Shown piece by piece: positions 31,890-43,970 of a DNA stretch of 64,000 nucleotides; the stretch's first letter is position 1; each line of letters starts with the position of its first letter. Below the pieces are notes generated by a model, which worked only from the letters and a program-made list of their open reading frames with translations, was not told the DNA's origin and searched no databases. The position numbers and the translations under genes are program-made. Origin of the DNA: Collybiopsis luxurians FD-317 M1 (Eukaryota > Basidiomycota > Agaricomycetes > Agaricales > Omphalotaceae); contig KN834818.1 of NCBI GenBank assembly GCA_000827265.1, forward strand, positions 162,436 to 226,435. The letters run 5' to 3'.

Positions 31890-32188
31890 GACTTTTGGCT
31901 CATAGATTTCTTGTATATCGATAGATCCCTATTCTGAATTTTTTGTACTTCCCTTCCTATATTAAATCTTTTTCTTTTTTGGGCCCCTCCTTTGTGTGAA
32001 TAAGAAATTGCCCTAGGTTCAAAATAAGAGATCTCCTGAGAATTGAAGTATTCAAAAATTTCCATGAGGCATATGCATGTGGCTGCACATTTTATCCCTT
32101 ATTAGGTTTGTATTGGGCATCCTTGTCTCGATAAAAGGACACTTTTTGAGACTATTTCTCTATCCTCATTTCTCTATCCTCCCTTGTC

Positions 32189-33132
32189 ATGGCTTTCCCT
32201 TCTCCCTTTGACTCTGCTTCATTCCTAGATCATCTCGCTGATGCTGCTGAGAGTATCTCTCAAGTTGTATCTGATCAGGACATCCTTGTGAACCAAGCTC
32301 ATTGTGAGTTTGGGTGACTGCAGAGGGTTGTTGAGGGTCAATCCAATGAGATCCATGAGTTGCAAGAACTCCTGAGTTGAACCACACAGGAATTTGAAGA
32401 TAAGATGCTCAAGTCATCTGTATGTCTTTTTGACTTGTCATAGGGTTTCCATGACTCACTGATCCTTCCTAGCAAGACACCCAGGAAGCCAGATATCTTC
32501 ACAAAACTGCTAAAGTGACCATTAAGGAGCAAGATCAGGTTATTAAGGAGTTGCAAGACTCTCTTGTCAAGTCCCACAACCTCCAACTGGCTGCTGAAGC
32601 TTTGGCCCAGGGGCATGGAGTTGAATTATCTCAATTTCACAGCGTTTATGAGGAGCTTCATTGTCTCTTGAATATTGGAGATCTGCCCTTGGAACCAGTG
32701 ACTACCAGCACCATTGCCCCTATGGATGTATGGGGTGGTCCTTCATCTGAATCCTTTCCTTTTAAGACAAAGAGTGACTCCACTCCTGATTCCCTATCCA
32801 ATTTTGTTCCTTCTCTCGATACCACTTCCCTTCCCAGTACTCTTGTCGAGAAATGCAATACATCTCCTGTAGTGATTTTTTCATCTGGTCACCCTAATGC
32901 CTACTTTGTTTGCACCAGGGAGGATCCTTTGACCTATTTGTTGGTCGAGAAGAATGAAGATGAATTGGCAGATCCCAGCCTCCATATGGCTCTGACCTTG
33001 CAGGATATACAGGAGCAGATGGAGATCGAGCATGTTGAGGATTTATATGCCCAGGAACTGGAGGAAGTATTTGGAATCCCTTTCGATGTTCGAGCCGAAC
33101 ATGATGAATTATGCAAGTCGTCCTTTGACTAG
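32189..33132 (+). pseudogene. Antisense gene B of the chromovirus: coiled-coil protein
   Basis: It starts MAFPSPFDSASFLDHLADAA. It continues as a helical, Gln/Glu-rich stretch (LQRVVEGQSNEIHELQELL, VTIKEQDQVIKELQDSL). After an intron (donor GTATGT near 32420, acceptor CCTAG near 32472) it has a Ser/Thr/Pro-rich middle and an acidic C-terminus ending DELCKSSFD. Two in-frame stops (32315 and 32378) are both TGA, again explained by CGA. It has no cysteine cluster. Together with gene A it forms a co-directed pair between the chromodomain end of pol and the 3' LTR. I do not recognise a family. Confidence 0.6.
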
Positions 33133-33431
33133 TCCTTCTGTTCCAACCTTCTGTACTTGTATATCCCAATCTATGCCTACTGTATGCTTTATTTCCCTGA
33201 AATAGAATTGTGAATTTGTTATGATTTTAATAATGAAAATGAAATGTGTCGAGAAATTGAAGACGAAAACTTGAAGTATTGCTTTTACCCCCCCTTTAAG
33301 GTTGAGGTTTCAATTTCAAGAGTCATTTCTCCTGATTAAATGACAGCTTTGACTGCCTGTCTCAACTCCCTTTCCTCCTCATCTCGCAGGGCTAGGCTTT
33401 TGAGCTCTTTGAGGAGCTCAAGAGGTAACTT

Positions 33432-36400
33432 TCATTTTCTCAGGTGTACTTTCTCCCACTTGCAAATTAAATCAATACTTCCTACCATACCTTTCCAGGG
33501 AATCCAGGACTCCTCATCATACCCTTTCCATTTGATTAAATACTGGATTCCTCTGTCCATTTCTCCCATTGGATGACTGTCTTTTATCGACTCAACTTCA
33601 TATTCCAGTTCCCCTTTAATGAAGATTGGTGGGGGAGGCAATACAACTCGCTGGAAAGGATCCATGTGGTGGGGTTTTAGTCTATTGACATGGAATACAT
33701 TGTGGATTTATTGTAGGTCCCCCGGTAACTCGAGTCGATATGCATGAGATCCTATTTTATTGAGTATTGTATAGGGTCCTGTCTACTTGTGATCCAATTT
33801 CTTGGTAGGCCTTCTTGTTTGGATGTTACCCATATCCAACCAGACTTGGTTGCCCTTTTTCCAATCAGGATTTCTGGCACAGTGACAATTGAACTGATTC
33901 GCTGCTGCCTTGTTTGCTTCATATATTTGTTGTTTTAAATATTTGTGTATTTCTTTTAACTCGGTAGCATACTGGTTTGCTTCCGAGTTGTTCACCTTTG
34001 ATAGGTTAATTGAAAGTTTCAGATGGTATCCTTTATTTGCAAAGAAGGGTGTTACTCCCGTAGTTGAATGGGGAGTGTTGTTGTATACGAATTCTGCAAT
34101 AGGTAATAAGGCATCCCAGTTGTCTTGGTTGTAAGATATATAGATTCTTAGGTAACCTTTGAGGCTTTGATTAGTTCTCTCTGTCTGTCCATCCATTTGA
34201 GGGTGATATGCCATCGAGAGATGAGACTCGATACCAAGTATCTTACACAATTCCTTCCAAAACTGGGAGATGAACAAGCTTCCCCAATCCAAGACAATAT
34301 CCACTGGTAGCCCATGTCTCGAGAATACATTTTTGAGGAATAGTCTTGTGAAATCCTTTGCAGTGTCTGTCATGTGGCAGGGAATATAGATGGCTTGTTT
34401 CATGAGCCAATCTACTACTACTAGGATTGCGTCAAATTGTTCCTTTCCTGCTTTCAGGAGTTGTACTATATGGTCCATTGAAATTGAGCTCCAGGGTCTT
34501 TGCCCAATGGGTAGAGGTTTCAGATTCCCATATTGGAGAGTTCTTCTAGCCTTGGATCTTATACAAGTATGGCAGCTTTGTACATATTGATGTACATCCT
34601 TGCTGCTTCCTTTCCAAAAGAACAACTGATTGAGTATCTTTTTTGTTTTCTTCTCGCCTGGATGTCCTCTGAGTGCGTGATTGTGATAGGCAGATAGTAT
34701 GTCTTGTTGAAGGTCTGTATCGTTAGGGACATATATATGACCTTGTCATTTAAGTAATCCATTTTTGAATACCACATTTTTAATCTTTCCTTCTCGAATC
34801 TGCTTTATTGTGTCTCACATGAATTCATCTTTTTCCGCCTTTCGAATCCATTCTAATAACAAATTCTCATTCAAAAGCAATGCTGCATTGAGTCATTCCA
34901 GAGGAATCAATGTTTGCTCTCTTCCTGCTCTAGCAGAGTCCCTATCAATTCCTTTCTTTGGGTATACATCTGCTCGTCTTGTCAAGGCATCTGGTTTTGC
35001 TCTCAAAGTTCCTGGTCTATAGTTGATTCAGAAGTCGAATCCTGATAATGCCTCTGACCACCTCGCCTGTCTCGCCAACAGCTGTTTGGTAGTCGTAAAC
35101 CACTGCAGGTTATTGTGATCAGAATAAACTTGGATTTGGAATCTTGAACCATCACAATAGGCTCTCCAAACTTTAAAACATTCCACAATAGCCAGTAATT
35201 CCTTGTCATAGATATTGTAATTTATTTCAGCTGGTACCATGGATTGAGTATGAAAAGCAATTGGATGTATTTCTCCAGTTTTTGGATCCAGCTGAGACAA
35301 TATTCCTGCTATTGCCCAATCTGATGTGTCACATTCCAGAATAATTGGAATTTCTGGATCAAAATGTTGTAGCACCAGGGCATGTGTAAAGGCATTTTTT
35401 AATAAGTCAAAACACCTTTGACATGACTTGTCCTAATGCCAAATGGCATCCTTTCACAGTAGTGACATTAGGGCTTTTGTTATGCCGCTATAATTGTCAA
35501 TCAATCTGCAATAGAAATTTGCAAAACCCAAGAATGATTGCAGTTCTTTTATATTCCATGGAACCAGCCAAGATGTTATGGCTTTGACTTTGGACTGATT
35601 CATCAACACTCCTTTGGGATTTATTATTACCCCCAAATATTCAACTGTGTTGGTATTGAAACTGCATTTTTCTGGTTTCGCATGTAGGTGGTTGTCTCGT
35701 AGCCTTTGTAATACCTTTCGGACTTGTTCCTCATGGGTTTTTTTGTCATCTGAATAAATGAGAATGTTGTCCAAGTAAATAACCACACATACATCCAGTA
35801 AATCATGGAAAATGTTGTTCATAAAAAATTGGAAAGCCGAGGGGGCATTTGTTAATCCAAAGGGCATGACCAACATTTTGTAGGATCCATATCACATACA
35901 AAATGCTGTTTTCCATTTGTGGCCTTCTGCTATTTGGACATTGTTATATCCTGCTCTCAAATCAAGTTTTGTAAAGTATTTTGCCCTTCGTAGTTGGTCA
36001 ATGAGTGGACCTATAAGGGGTAAGGGATACCTATTCTTCCTTGTGATTTGATTCAAGGCCTGATAGTCAACACAAAGCCTTAGGCTTCCATCCTTCTTTT
36101 TTACAAATAGAACTGGAACCCCAGCAGGCGAGTTGGAGGCTCTAATAAACCCTTTCCCTAGCATATCATCTATGTAATCCTTTAGGGCTTTTAGTTCCAT
36201 TTCTGACATGTTATAGAGTTTCCCAAAGGGAGGGGCTGAGTCCCCTTCCATCTTGATTTTTAAATTGTACAGATGGTGTGGAGGTAAGACCTTCACCTCT
36301 CCTGGGGAGAACATGTCCAAGAAGTCTTGATACTTCTCAGGAACATGTTTGAGTATCTCTTCTTCATCTTTTCAAGATTCTCCAGTCTCTGCTTCTGTCA

Positions 36401-37563
36401 GAAGTTTTTCTGTAGCTTCCCTATTTCCTCAAATTGACTTGTGAGTTGCAGATTTTTCTGTATTAGTGGTATCATCATTATTCACTTGATTCGAGACTGT
36501 GGTGATATGCAGGAAATAGGCAGGCATCCTGTCTCATATTATAGTGTCCATTGCAGCTGCACTTATGAGACTTACTGCCTTGCCTGGGAGGTTTGGACCC
36601 ATTCTCCTTTTGACCTTTTTGGGTTTTCCTATCTTCATCCCTTGTTTCATACCTTTTCTCTGTTGCTGGAGTGCAGAGGTTTTTGAGATATTTAATACCC
36701 TTGTTGACAGGCCTTGTGGAATAGAATCCTGATGCAATTTTCTGACTTGTTTATATATCCACCTCTGTTTCTGCTTGTATGCTGGCAGTTTTGAACTTCT
36801 TTCGTCAATCCTTTCTGCCCAAGCTTTCAATGCTTTCTCAGAGTAACCACTTCCATTGTCCCCTATATTGTATTTATTTTTCCATTTTTTGAGATCCTTG
36901 TCGTAATCATTATCCCAATTCGTATAAATCAACCATTCGTTGAATTCCAAAACCAAAGAGTCTACATCCACATTTTCTCTTTGTTTACTTGTTCATTATA
37001 GGCTGATTCGTGTTTTGAGTCAGGGATTGATGTATCCTGCTTCTCGCTACTATTTGAGTTCCATGTACCGGTGAACGAATCAACTAGTGAAGCTGAAATT
37101 TGTTCTCTTCCTTGGAATGTCAAAGTCAAATCCTTCCAATTTATTTCAGGATTGAATTCTTTGAGCCATGGTAAACCTAACACGATAGGAGCTGTTGGGT
37201 GTAGTTGGGTTATTAGGAATTCGACTGTTTGAATTGAACCATTGGCGAAGCTGATAGTATCTTTAAAAATTTTTGTTATATCCCCTGCCGAAGTTGGCTG
37301 ACCATCAAATAATTCAAGTGGAATTGCAGTATCTAAATCAGAGATATTTTTTGGGAATTTTTCCCCAAGGCTTTTATCAATAAAAGAACAAGTCGTGCCT
37401 GAATCAATAAGAGTATTATAGCTTAGATTTTTGGGATCGGAGAAGGGGAAATGTGTCAAGATGAGAAATGAGTTGTTTGAGCAAGACAAGAGACAAGCTG
37501 GGGATGTTTTTTCTATTACTGCCCCATGACAGACTGCTTGAGCAGGGTTTTTTGGATTCCAGG
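33432..37563 (-). pseudogene. Pol polyprotein: protease, RT, RNase H, integrase, chromodomain
   Basis: Protease: TLIDSGTTCSFID near 37415 and VLGLPWLKEFNP near 37170. RT: FIRASNSPAGVPVLFVKKKD, LDLRAGYNNVQIAEG and LVMPFGLTNAPSAFQFFM. The catalytic box reads VIYLDNILIYS near 35770, with YLDD changed to YLDN. RNase H: LECDTSDWAIAGILSQLD and NIYDKELLAIVECFKVWR. Integrase: zinc finger HNHALRGHPG..C..C near 34700-34540, DDE-type D in SMDHIVQ, D in VLDWGSLF (SDRG expected), E in HPQMDGQTERTNQSL. The chromodomain EYEVESIKDS..YLIKWKGYDEESW lies at 33610-33490. About a dozen stops interrupt it, mostly TGA, with TAG/TAA only near 35420 and 33790-33715. Inactive. Confidence 0.9.
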
Positions 37564-39591
37564 CTGCTCTCAATGTGTCTCTGGAATCCCCTCCACTTTT
37601 CCTGAGTCGTTTTCTATCTTGACATTCCAAATCTCATTGTTAGGTGGGCTCCCTTCTAGAGTAAAGGTTGCAGCCCTCAACTGGTCACTTTGTTGATTGT
37701 TTATACTCAAAGTTCCATTTTTTGGAGGGTCCCAATTCTTCTGATTCTTGCAATCTTTACCAATATGATCTGATCCACCACAATTATAGCAGAGTCCCAG
37801 TTTACAACATTGACAGAACTCTTCAACTTGCTCAGGGGTCCTGGCAGCTTGAATTGCCCATAGGAATTCTTTGTCTCCTGGGTTTTTTGAGACTCCGTCA
37901 TTTCCTCCCTGATTTTCTAAGCCTTCTCCACTATTTCCATTCTGACTTGAGGCACTCACAAAGTCTTCAGATTGTCCATATACTGTACCACTAATATTGT
38001 CTGAATTTACATTACTATCCCAAGCTGCAGCTCCTCTTTGTTGATTGGTCCAATTACCTTGATTCCTACCTTGTTGACCCCCTGCTTGCTGGGGGTTATT
38101 ATTATTGGATCCTTGTTGCGGGTTAGAGTTTTGAGGATTCAATGGGGCCATAGGATTATACATCCCGAAACCAGAATTTCCTCCATGAGAATGAGCTGCA
38201 TTGGTTGCACAAATTGAATTGTCCAACTCCTGGAATCACTGTACCCATTGTGGATAATTCTGAGGGGGATGAGTTTGAGCCGCTACTGTAACATCGAGAC
38301 TCCTTGTTACCACCCCTCAGAGCATTGCTACTAATGCCATGTCATTGTATCCCATCTTGAACACATACTCCTGGAATCAAATAATAAATGTCGCAAACAA
38401 TTCATTGTCCATCTGCTTGATCCAGGCCAGTTTCACCTGTGCATCTCGTGCAGGATTGAATAATCCAAAATACGATGTGAATTCTGCGACAAAGTCAATC
38501 CAAGTATGGAGAGCAGGGACAGGGATCCCAGCCTCTTCCTGTTTCAGCAAATTATTGTAGTGAGTAGCTGCTGCCCCTGTCAGATATGAGACAGCAAAAC
38601 CAATTTTATCTGAGTCATTCTTGTAGATAGTAGGTTTGGCCATGAAAGTGCAACAAACTTGTGAGAGGAAAGGTTCCCATTTCCACCTATCAGAACCATT
38701 GAAAGGGTCAGGTTTTTTGACATTGAGTTTTGCTTCCTTATTTAATTGATCTTTTCGCTGATTGAATTCTAGAATCTGACTCAGGTCTCATCCTGCAGGA
38801 CCCAGTTCTCCTCTCTTGCCTCTGGGGCCTTGTACAGCTACCCATCCATTTGCCGGGTGCCAATATGTGTCCTGATTTGAACCCCAATTGTCAGGATCAT
38901 CAGGTGGTCCTCCTGGGCTACCTGGTCCTCCTGGTCCCCCCGGTCCCCCTGGTCCACCACCTCCAGATCCCCCTCTAAAACTGCCATTTCTACTACCTCT
39001 TTCTCTTTCTGAATTTCCATCACTAATTCCTCCCATCTGCGTGACTCCTCCATACAGAGGTCCTCCTGGAGGTCCTCCTGGAGCTCCTGCTACTCCATAC
39101 CCTCTGTAGGTACTGGCATGATTCGAGTAGTCATATGTTGGCTCCACTACATAGGGTCTATACTCTTGAGTCCCTGATCTCCAATATTGTTCAGCTGGAA
39201 CTCTCACAGATTCCTGATGCATCAAGATGATAGGGTGATAATCATTTGTTACTCGTTCAGGTGTTCTATGTGGAATTGCAGGTATCGAGTTGAAATTTCT
39301 GCCAGTCGGATGGATGTATTGCCTAGGAGCAGCTGTAAATACAGGTGGAGTGAATCCTGCGGCCTGAGGAGCAGTTTCTACAACTACTGGTGGTGGGACA
39401 TGCACTGTTTGTTGAGCTGCAGGCTGTTGAGGGGGGACTTCTGTGGTTCTCGGTGGTTGGGAAATCTGGCGACTCAATTCCCTAGTGAAAGGATTAACCA
39501 CTTTCCTTATACCCTTTATGTTTTGCAGGGGGGTGAATTCCTTTTTCTCTAGTGGGGCATTGGGTAGTGAGTCTTGAGAGCTGAAGGGCAA
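37563..39591 (-). pseudogene. Gag: Pro/Gly tract, capsid-like region and CCHC zinc knuckle
   Basis: One frame, interrupted only by TGA codons, runs from MPFSSQDSLPNAPLEKKEFT through a collagen-like GGPGGPGGPGGPGSPGGPP tract (38950 region). Next comes a capsid-type segment (KKPDPFNGSDRWKWEPFL, GFAVSYLTGAAATHYNNLLK) and an Asn/Gln/Gly-rich linker. It ends in the knuckle CYNCGGSDHIGKDC near 37790, C-x2-C-x4-H-x4-C, which binds the element's RNA. Stops fall near 38787, 38378, 38304 and 38235. The Pro/Gly tract and FNG capsid motif are usual for agaricomycete gypsy Gag. Protease follows in an overlapping frame. Confidence 0.85.
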
Positions 39592-42068
39592 AGCTGGTCT
39601 TTGGAAAATGAGAGATCCTGGTTATCTTGACTTCTCACAAAGTTAAATCCTTTGTTCTCAAATTCGTTCCTTTCCCCTGAAGGTGGGGTATATGCCATAT
39701 TCCACCATTTTACCTGACCTGGTCTTGACGTCTCTCATTGGTTTTGCTGTGCACCAACTTGGGCTGTGTTTCCAGGATCTGAATATCAAGATGAGAAAGG
39801 AATTCCCAGTCCTGTGGTATTTGGGGAATTCACCAAACCCCTTGCATTCCAACCCAGTCCTTCCAACTGATTATTCTCATGGAAAGCTTTGGGTGTTTCT
39901 CTTCTATGATATGTCAGACTGTCAGTCCTGAATCCCAAATGATTCAGCCATAATGAGTGTCCCAAATTGGGCTCTGTCACTGTTTGTTCAGGATATTGAC
40001 CCACAGGGTGAGTTTCATTAGCAAAATGAGTTGTCGATACAGCATACTTGTCTCGGGCAGCCCATCTTTCTAATTGTAGAGCTGCATTGAGAGGAATTTC
40101 ACCTCCAATATGTACTTTTGAGCTTCCAGCTTGTAAATGTTCTGCTCTGGGAGAGAAAATCTCCTGCTTGGTTTGGGTTTTGAGACTCATATGAGGATCC
40201 CCTGTGGTCATAGCAGCTTCTGGCTCATCTGACACTGATTCCATCTGGGCTCTTATTACCCATGAGCCTCCCACATCTCCATGGATTCTCTCCTTGTACT
40301 GCTTCACTAGGCAAATATCCTCATCTTGAGGATTTATCACACTCATCAGCGTGTCACAGGCATTTTGCAATGCCAAATGTCTTGCAGTTCTTTCTGAAAA
40401 GAATTCATTCTCCTCCTTTCGAGCCTTTCCTGAGGAGGGTTTGAGTTCCCAAACCCCATCGGCTGTCCTCACCTGGTGTTCACCCCTTTCTTTGGGTACT
40501 ATTAGTAGCCTGCAGTCCAGATCAGTGGGTGGAAGTTGTCTCAACTCTTCCAGACCCTCATAACTTGGAGTAGTAGTATTTCCCATAGATCTACAATACT
40601 CCTTTGCCACCTGAGCTATTTTCTGCTGGTCCCAAAATTGACTGGTATAACTGTAACCCCCAATAAGGTTGTCTGCTCTTGTGGACCATCCTTGTTCCAC
40701 TTTATCTAGTAATGATAACATAGGAGAGTTTAGCGTTTTCCTCTTTTCATTATCCACTATTGTATTGAGTGGAAAATCGATTTGAGATTTTTGTATTGAC
40801 TTGAGACGCCTCATGGTGGCCTCATTCACCATTTCCATTTGTTCAGGATCCATAATCAGCTGTGATAGCCATAGGGCTCCTTTGTATACTTCTTTCGACT
40901 GGAATATTTCATTATTTATTCCATTAGGTAGCTGGGAAGGTCATTGCATTAAATGTTTCTGAAAATAGGCAGCTAGTACCCAGAAATTGTCCTTCATTTC
41001 TGGGTCTTGACTGTTAATAATTCGAATATAGTGTCGCATTGCCTTTATTAATTCAAAACATGTGCATTGATTGATTTGAAGTAGATCAACCAATTGATGT
41101 GTTAATTCTGTCGACAGTACAACACAAACATTTGGGTAGGGAGGAGACATTAAGGAACTCTCACAGTTCCAACTCTGTGTCTCCTTCATGAATTCTTCTG
41201 TCATTGGAGGAGCAGGTAACGGACTGCTTTGCTCCAGCGACGAGATGGTTCTTCTACTTATATCAGGGATTGGACTCAACAATCCCTGAGTCTGTATCAC
41301 ATCACTTTCTACTATCGGAGTAGACCATTTTAAATTGAATGGAGACCATGGGCCCCTTAATGAGAGTGGACCCAATGGGTATAACCCCTGACTTATTTCT
41401 CGTTCTGATTGTTGCAATGCAAATTTAGATTCTTCTTCTCTTGGTGTGAGAGGAAGTGGACATCTGATATGTTCTAATGGGGAGATGACCTCATGTCTCA
41501 CTCCTATAGATGTATATCGTGTTGTTGGAGATATGCCAATATCTTCATAATAATCCTTGTTCTCAGGATGAGTTGGTGTGTGGAAGGGGCATGTCAAGCT
41601 GACTCCCACACTAAAGCCTCAAGGATCTTCTGGGGAACGAGTTAATTCTGATAAATGAATTGTTTCTTGTTCCCTTCCCTTTTTGGGTGTTATTGGGGCA
41701 CTTTGTGTTGGCCTCATGGCTAGCCTCAAGTCAGCTCTAGCTACCATATGATATGGCTGACCTCGCTGGGAGTGACTTGAAACATATGGTGTCGAGACCA
41801 GGTGTCCCAGAACATGAGGAGACCTGTGTTCGACAGGATTTTCCAGGTCAAACAGGTCTCTATCATTATGTTCCAAAATTTCCCCTGTTCTTGAGGGGAT
41901 GGCACCTCTCGCAGGTGCTGATGAAACTGAGCGGTCATCCAGTGTAGGAGCTCCACATTGCTCCTCTCTTCTCTGGAACCTTGTAGCTCTCGCTGCTCTT
42001 TGGCATTCTTGTTCTTGACGCTGTCTTTCTTGTTCACTTACAAAACATTTTGCAGGTTCCCCAGACAT
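39592..42068 (-). pseudogene. 5' leader ORF of the chromovirus (Gag N-terminal extension or extra ORF)
   Basis: It starts MSGEPAKCFVSEQERQRQEQ 29 bp after the 5' LTR. Some 800 codons follow that are open apart from TGA codons at about 41616, 40938, 39784 and 39736. The N-terminus is Arg/Glu/Gln-rich and helical. The middle is Pro/Ser-rich and contains a Cys/Val-rich NVCVVLSTELTHQLVDLLQI segment. The C-terminal part (EQMEMVNEATMRRLKSIQKS.., QNACDTLMSVINPQDEDICL) looks globular. It runs up to Gag with a one-base phase change near 39600, which may be a mutation or an intron. No known domain recognised. Confidence 0.6.
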
Positions 42069-42083
42069 CTCAGTGATGGAGAG

Positions 42084-42095
42084 AATGCTGTTATT
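42084..42095 (-). other. Self-priming primer-binding site
   Basis: One base inside the 5' LTR the minus strand reads AATAACAGCATT. Its exact complement AATGCTGTTATT lies within the LTR at 42584-42573, 32 bases downstream of TATAAAAG (42616-42609), just where transcription should start. The first bases of the element's own RNA could therefore prime reverse transcription, as known for Tf1 of fission yeast. No tRNA-like PBS is seen. Confidence 0.75.
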
Positions 42096-42096
42096 T

Positions 42097-42792
42097 TGTT
42101 AGGACCTTTTACTACCTTTGTTGTTAGAGGCTTGTAGTAGGTTCAAAGAATAGAAAGTGATTTATTATACCACAGCTGAGACAGAATATGTGATGGGGAG
42201 TTGCTACATATGACAAGTGAATGAGTCCTGTACAGTTTGGGTATTGGATGTGGAGGAATGATCCTCAAGTGTCAATTAATGAATCTAGTAGCTTGGTGCA
42301 ACTAGAAATTGTATATCAAAAGAACTCATTAAGACAGTATTAATGAGGGTTGACTCAGGAGGTTCATGACTCGGTGTCCATTTACCCTACGAGACAGAAT
42401 ATTCAAAAGGCTATGGCAGTCAAATAGTCTTGTTGATTGGTTCAACAAGTGAGAGGTAGATACGCCAGTGACTTGGTGTCAATGGGGTTTGCTTGACTCA
42501 GTGTTAAGCAGAATAATATTAGAAACTAGTGAACAAGAGAATAGAAACAACACAGGTCAAGATAGTTCAGGTAATAACAGCATTATCATGAGATATGTAA
42601 GTACAAGGCTTTTATACTCTGCGGGAAGACATGTGGTCTTGTGAATAGGAGTTGGAATGAGTAACTGATTAGCTCGTCTCGAGAAATGTGTGTCAGATTT
42701 GGGGAGTCTGGGTTGAATGGTAGAACTATCATCGAGTTGTGGGGTGAGTGTACTGGTTGGAAAGAGCGAAAAAAATAGTGTAGGGCATAACA
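42097..42792 (-). repeat. 5' LTR of the chromovirus with TATA box
   Basis: 696 bp. On the minus strand it carries TATAAAAG (42616-42609) and the predicted RNA start AATGCTG at 42584. The outer border is the AACTG target duplication; the inner border is the self-priming site. Confidence 0.93.
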
Positions 42793-43970
42793 AACTGGAA
42801 CATGAAATTTTTGAAAATAAAGTGGTGCCTTGATCAAAAGGTTGATGATTCAAATATTGCCAATCTATCAATCAAAGTTTTATATAGTTTTTATCCTGGT
42901 CCCCCTCACAGTGGGCTCCAGTTAATGAGGTTATTTGTAGTTAAGGGTGCAAGGGGTGCATTGTCAAAGGTTCTGCAATATGAGGACAAATCAGTTAACC
43001 TGATTGATCCTTTTGTTGTTGAAACTTCAACTATTTGAAGAGGTAGTAATGATCCATATTTTCCAAATGTTCCAAGCTGTTCCACAATGAGGAACTATTC
43101 ATCAACTTTCAATGTCTCAACCAAAATATATGTTCAAAGGGCTTTAGGCTTAAAGTAGCTTTATCAGAAATGTGGGAGCAACTCAACTGCTAATCATGGC
43201 AAGTATACAACCACATTCTGGGCAAGAAAATAATCAAACACTTCACACAGAGACCATTACATTCCAAAGGTTACTTGATTAAAGAGTAGACTAATGACCA
43301 TATTTATACTACTCAAAAATAATATTTACCATTTAATATGAAATCATTTTTAAATAATTCTCTTTCAAATTATAGTTTCTTTTATAGGTAAACATTTCAG
43401 AGATCCAAAGGTTTCCAATAAGTCTTAATAGGTAGTTTCATCAGTTTTTAAACCTGAACAACTTGAGTCAGATTTGTTTGATTCTGTGCAGATGGGTTGA
43501 GAAATAACCCACTCCCACTTCTGCAGTGCAACTGTTTCTTCACTCATTCAGGGTGTCTATCTAGTTGTGTCTCTTTCTAAAGAAGAGGTGTCCTTTAATT
43601 CTAATATCATAGCTCATTATTCATAGGTGGCTACCCATTGCCATTGAATGGTGTCCCTTAGATCAAAAGGATCTATAACCTTATTTCCTTTTGAGATCCA
43701 GTATCTCTAGTCAGCTCATCTTTAATTAGGTTCTGTAAGGCTGTAGCCATCTTGTTCTCAGCATCAGAGCAATTTGGTTCATTATCAGTCCAGCCTGCCA
43801 GTCACTCATAATAGTCTCTAGTAATGGTAACCCTTTTCAGTTGTACAATTCATATGTGGTTCCAACAATACACCTGCTTTTATAAGAGACCATCACTATA
43901 ATTGGGTGGGTCTGCTAGCATGGACAAATGCTAGAGCAATGTCTCAAGCATTCTGTATTGAACAGAAATG

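Larger units (their letters stand above)
29023..42792 (-). mobile_element. Complete Ty3/gypsy chromovirus, 13.8 kb, minus strand
   Basis: Two 696-697 bp LTRs (29023-29719 and 42097-42792) begin TGTTAGG and end CATAACA on the plus strand. They are flanked by a perfect 5-bp target duplication, AACTG (29018-29022 and 42793-42797). On the minus strand the order is 5' LTR, self-priming PBS, long Gag with proline/glycine tract and CCHC knuckle, aspartic protease, RT, RNase H, integrase and chromodomain. Two antisense genes, a polypurine tract (nine G's, 29723-29731 region) and the 3' LTR follow. Order PR-RT-RH-IN-chromo places it among chromoviruses. All frames carry stops, so it cannot move on its own. 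Confidence 0.93.

Noticed and set aside
39187..39552. Plus-strand ORF inside Gag
   Set aside because: It is a shadow of the Pro/Gly-rich Gag frame. It lacks a start context, introns or motifs, unlike antisense genes A and B.
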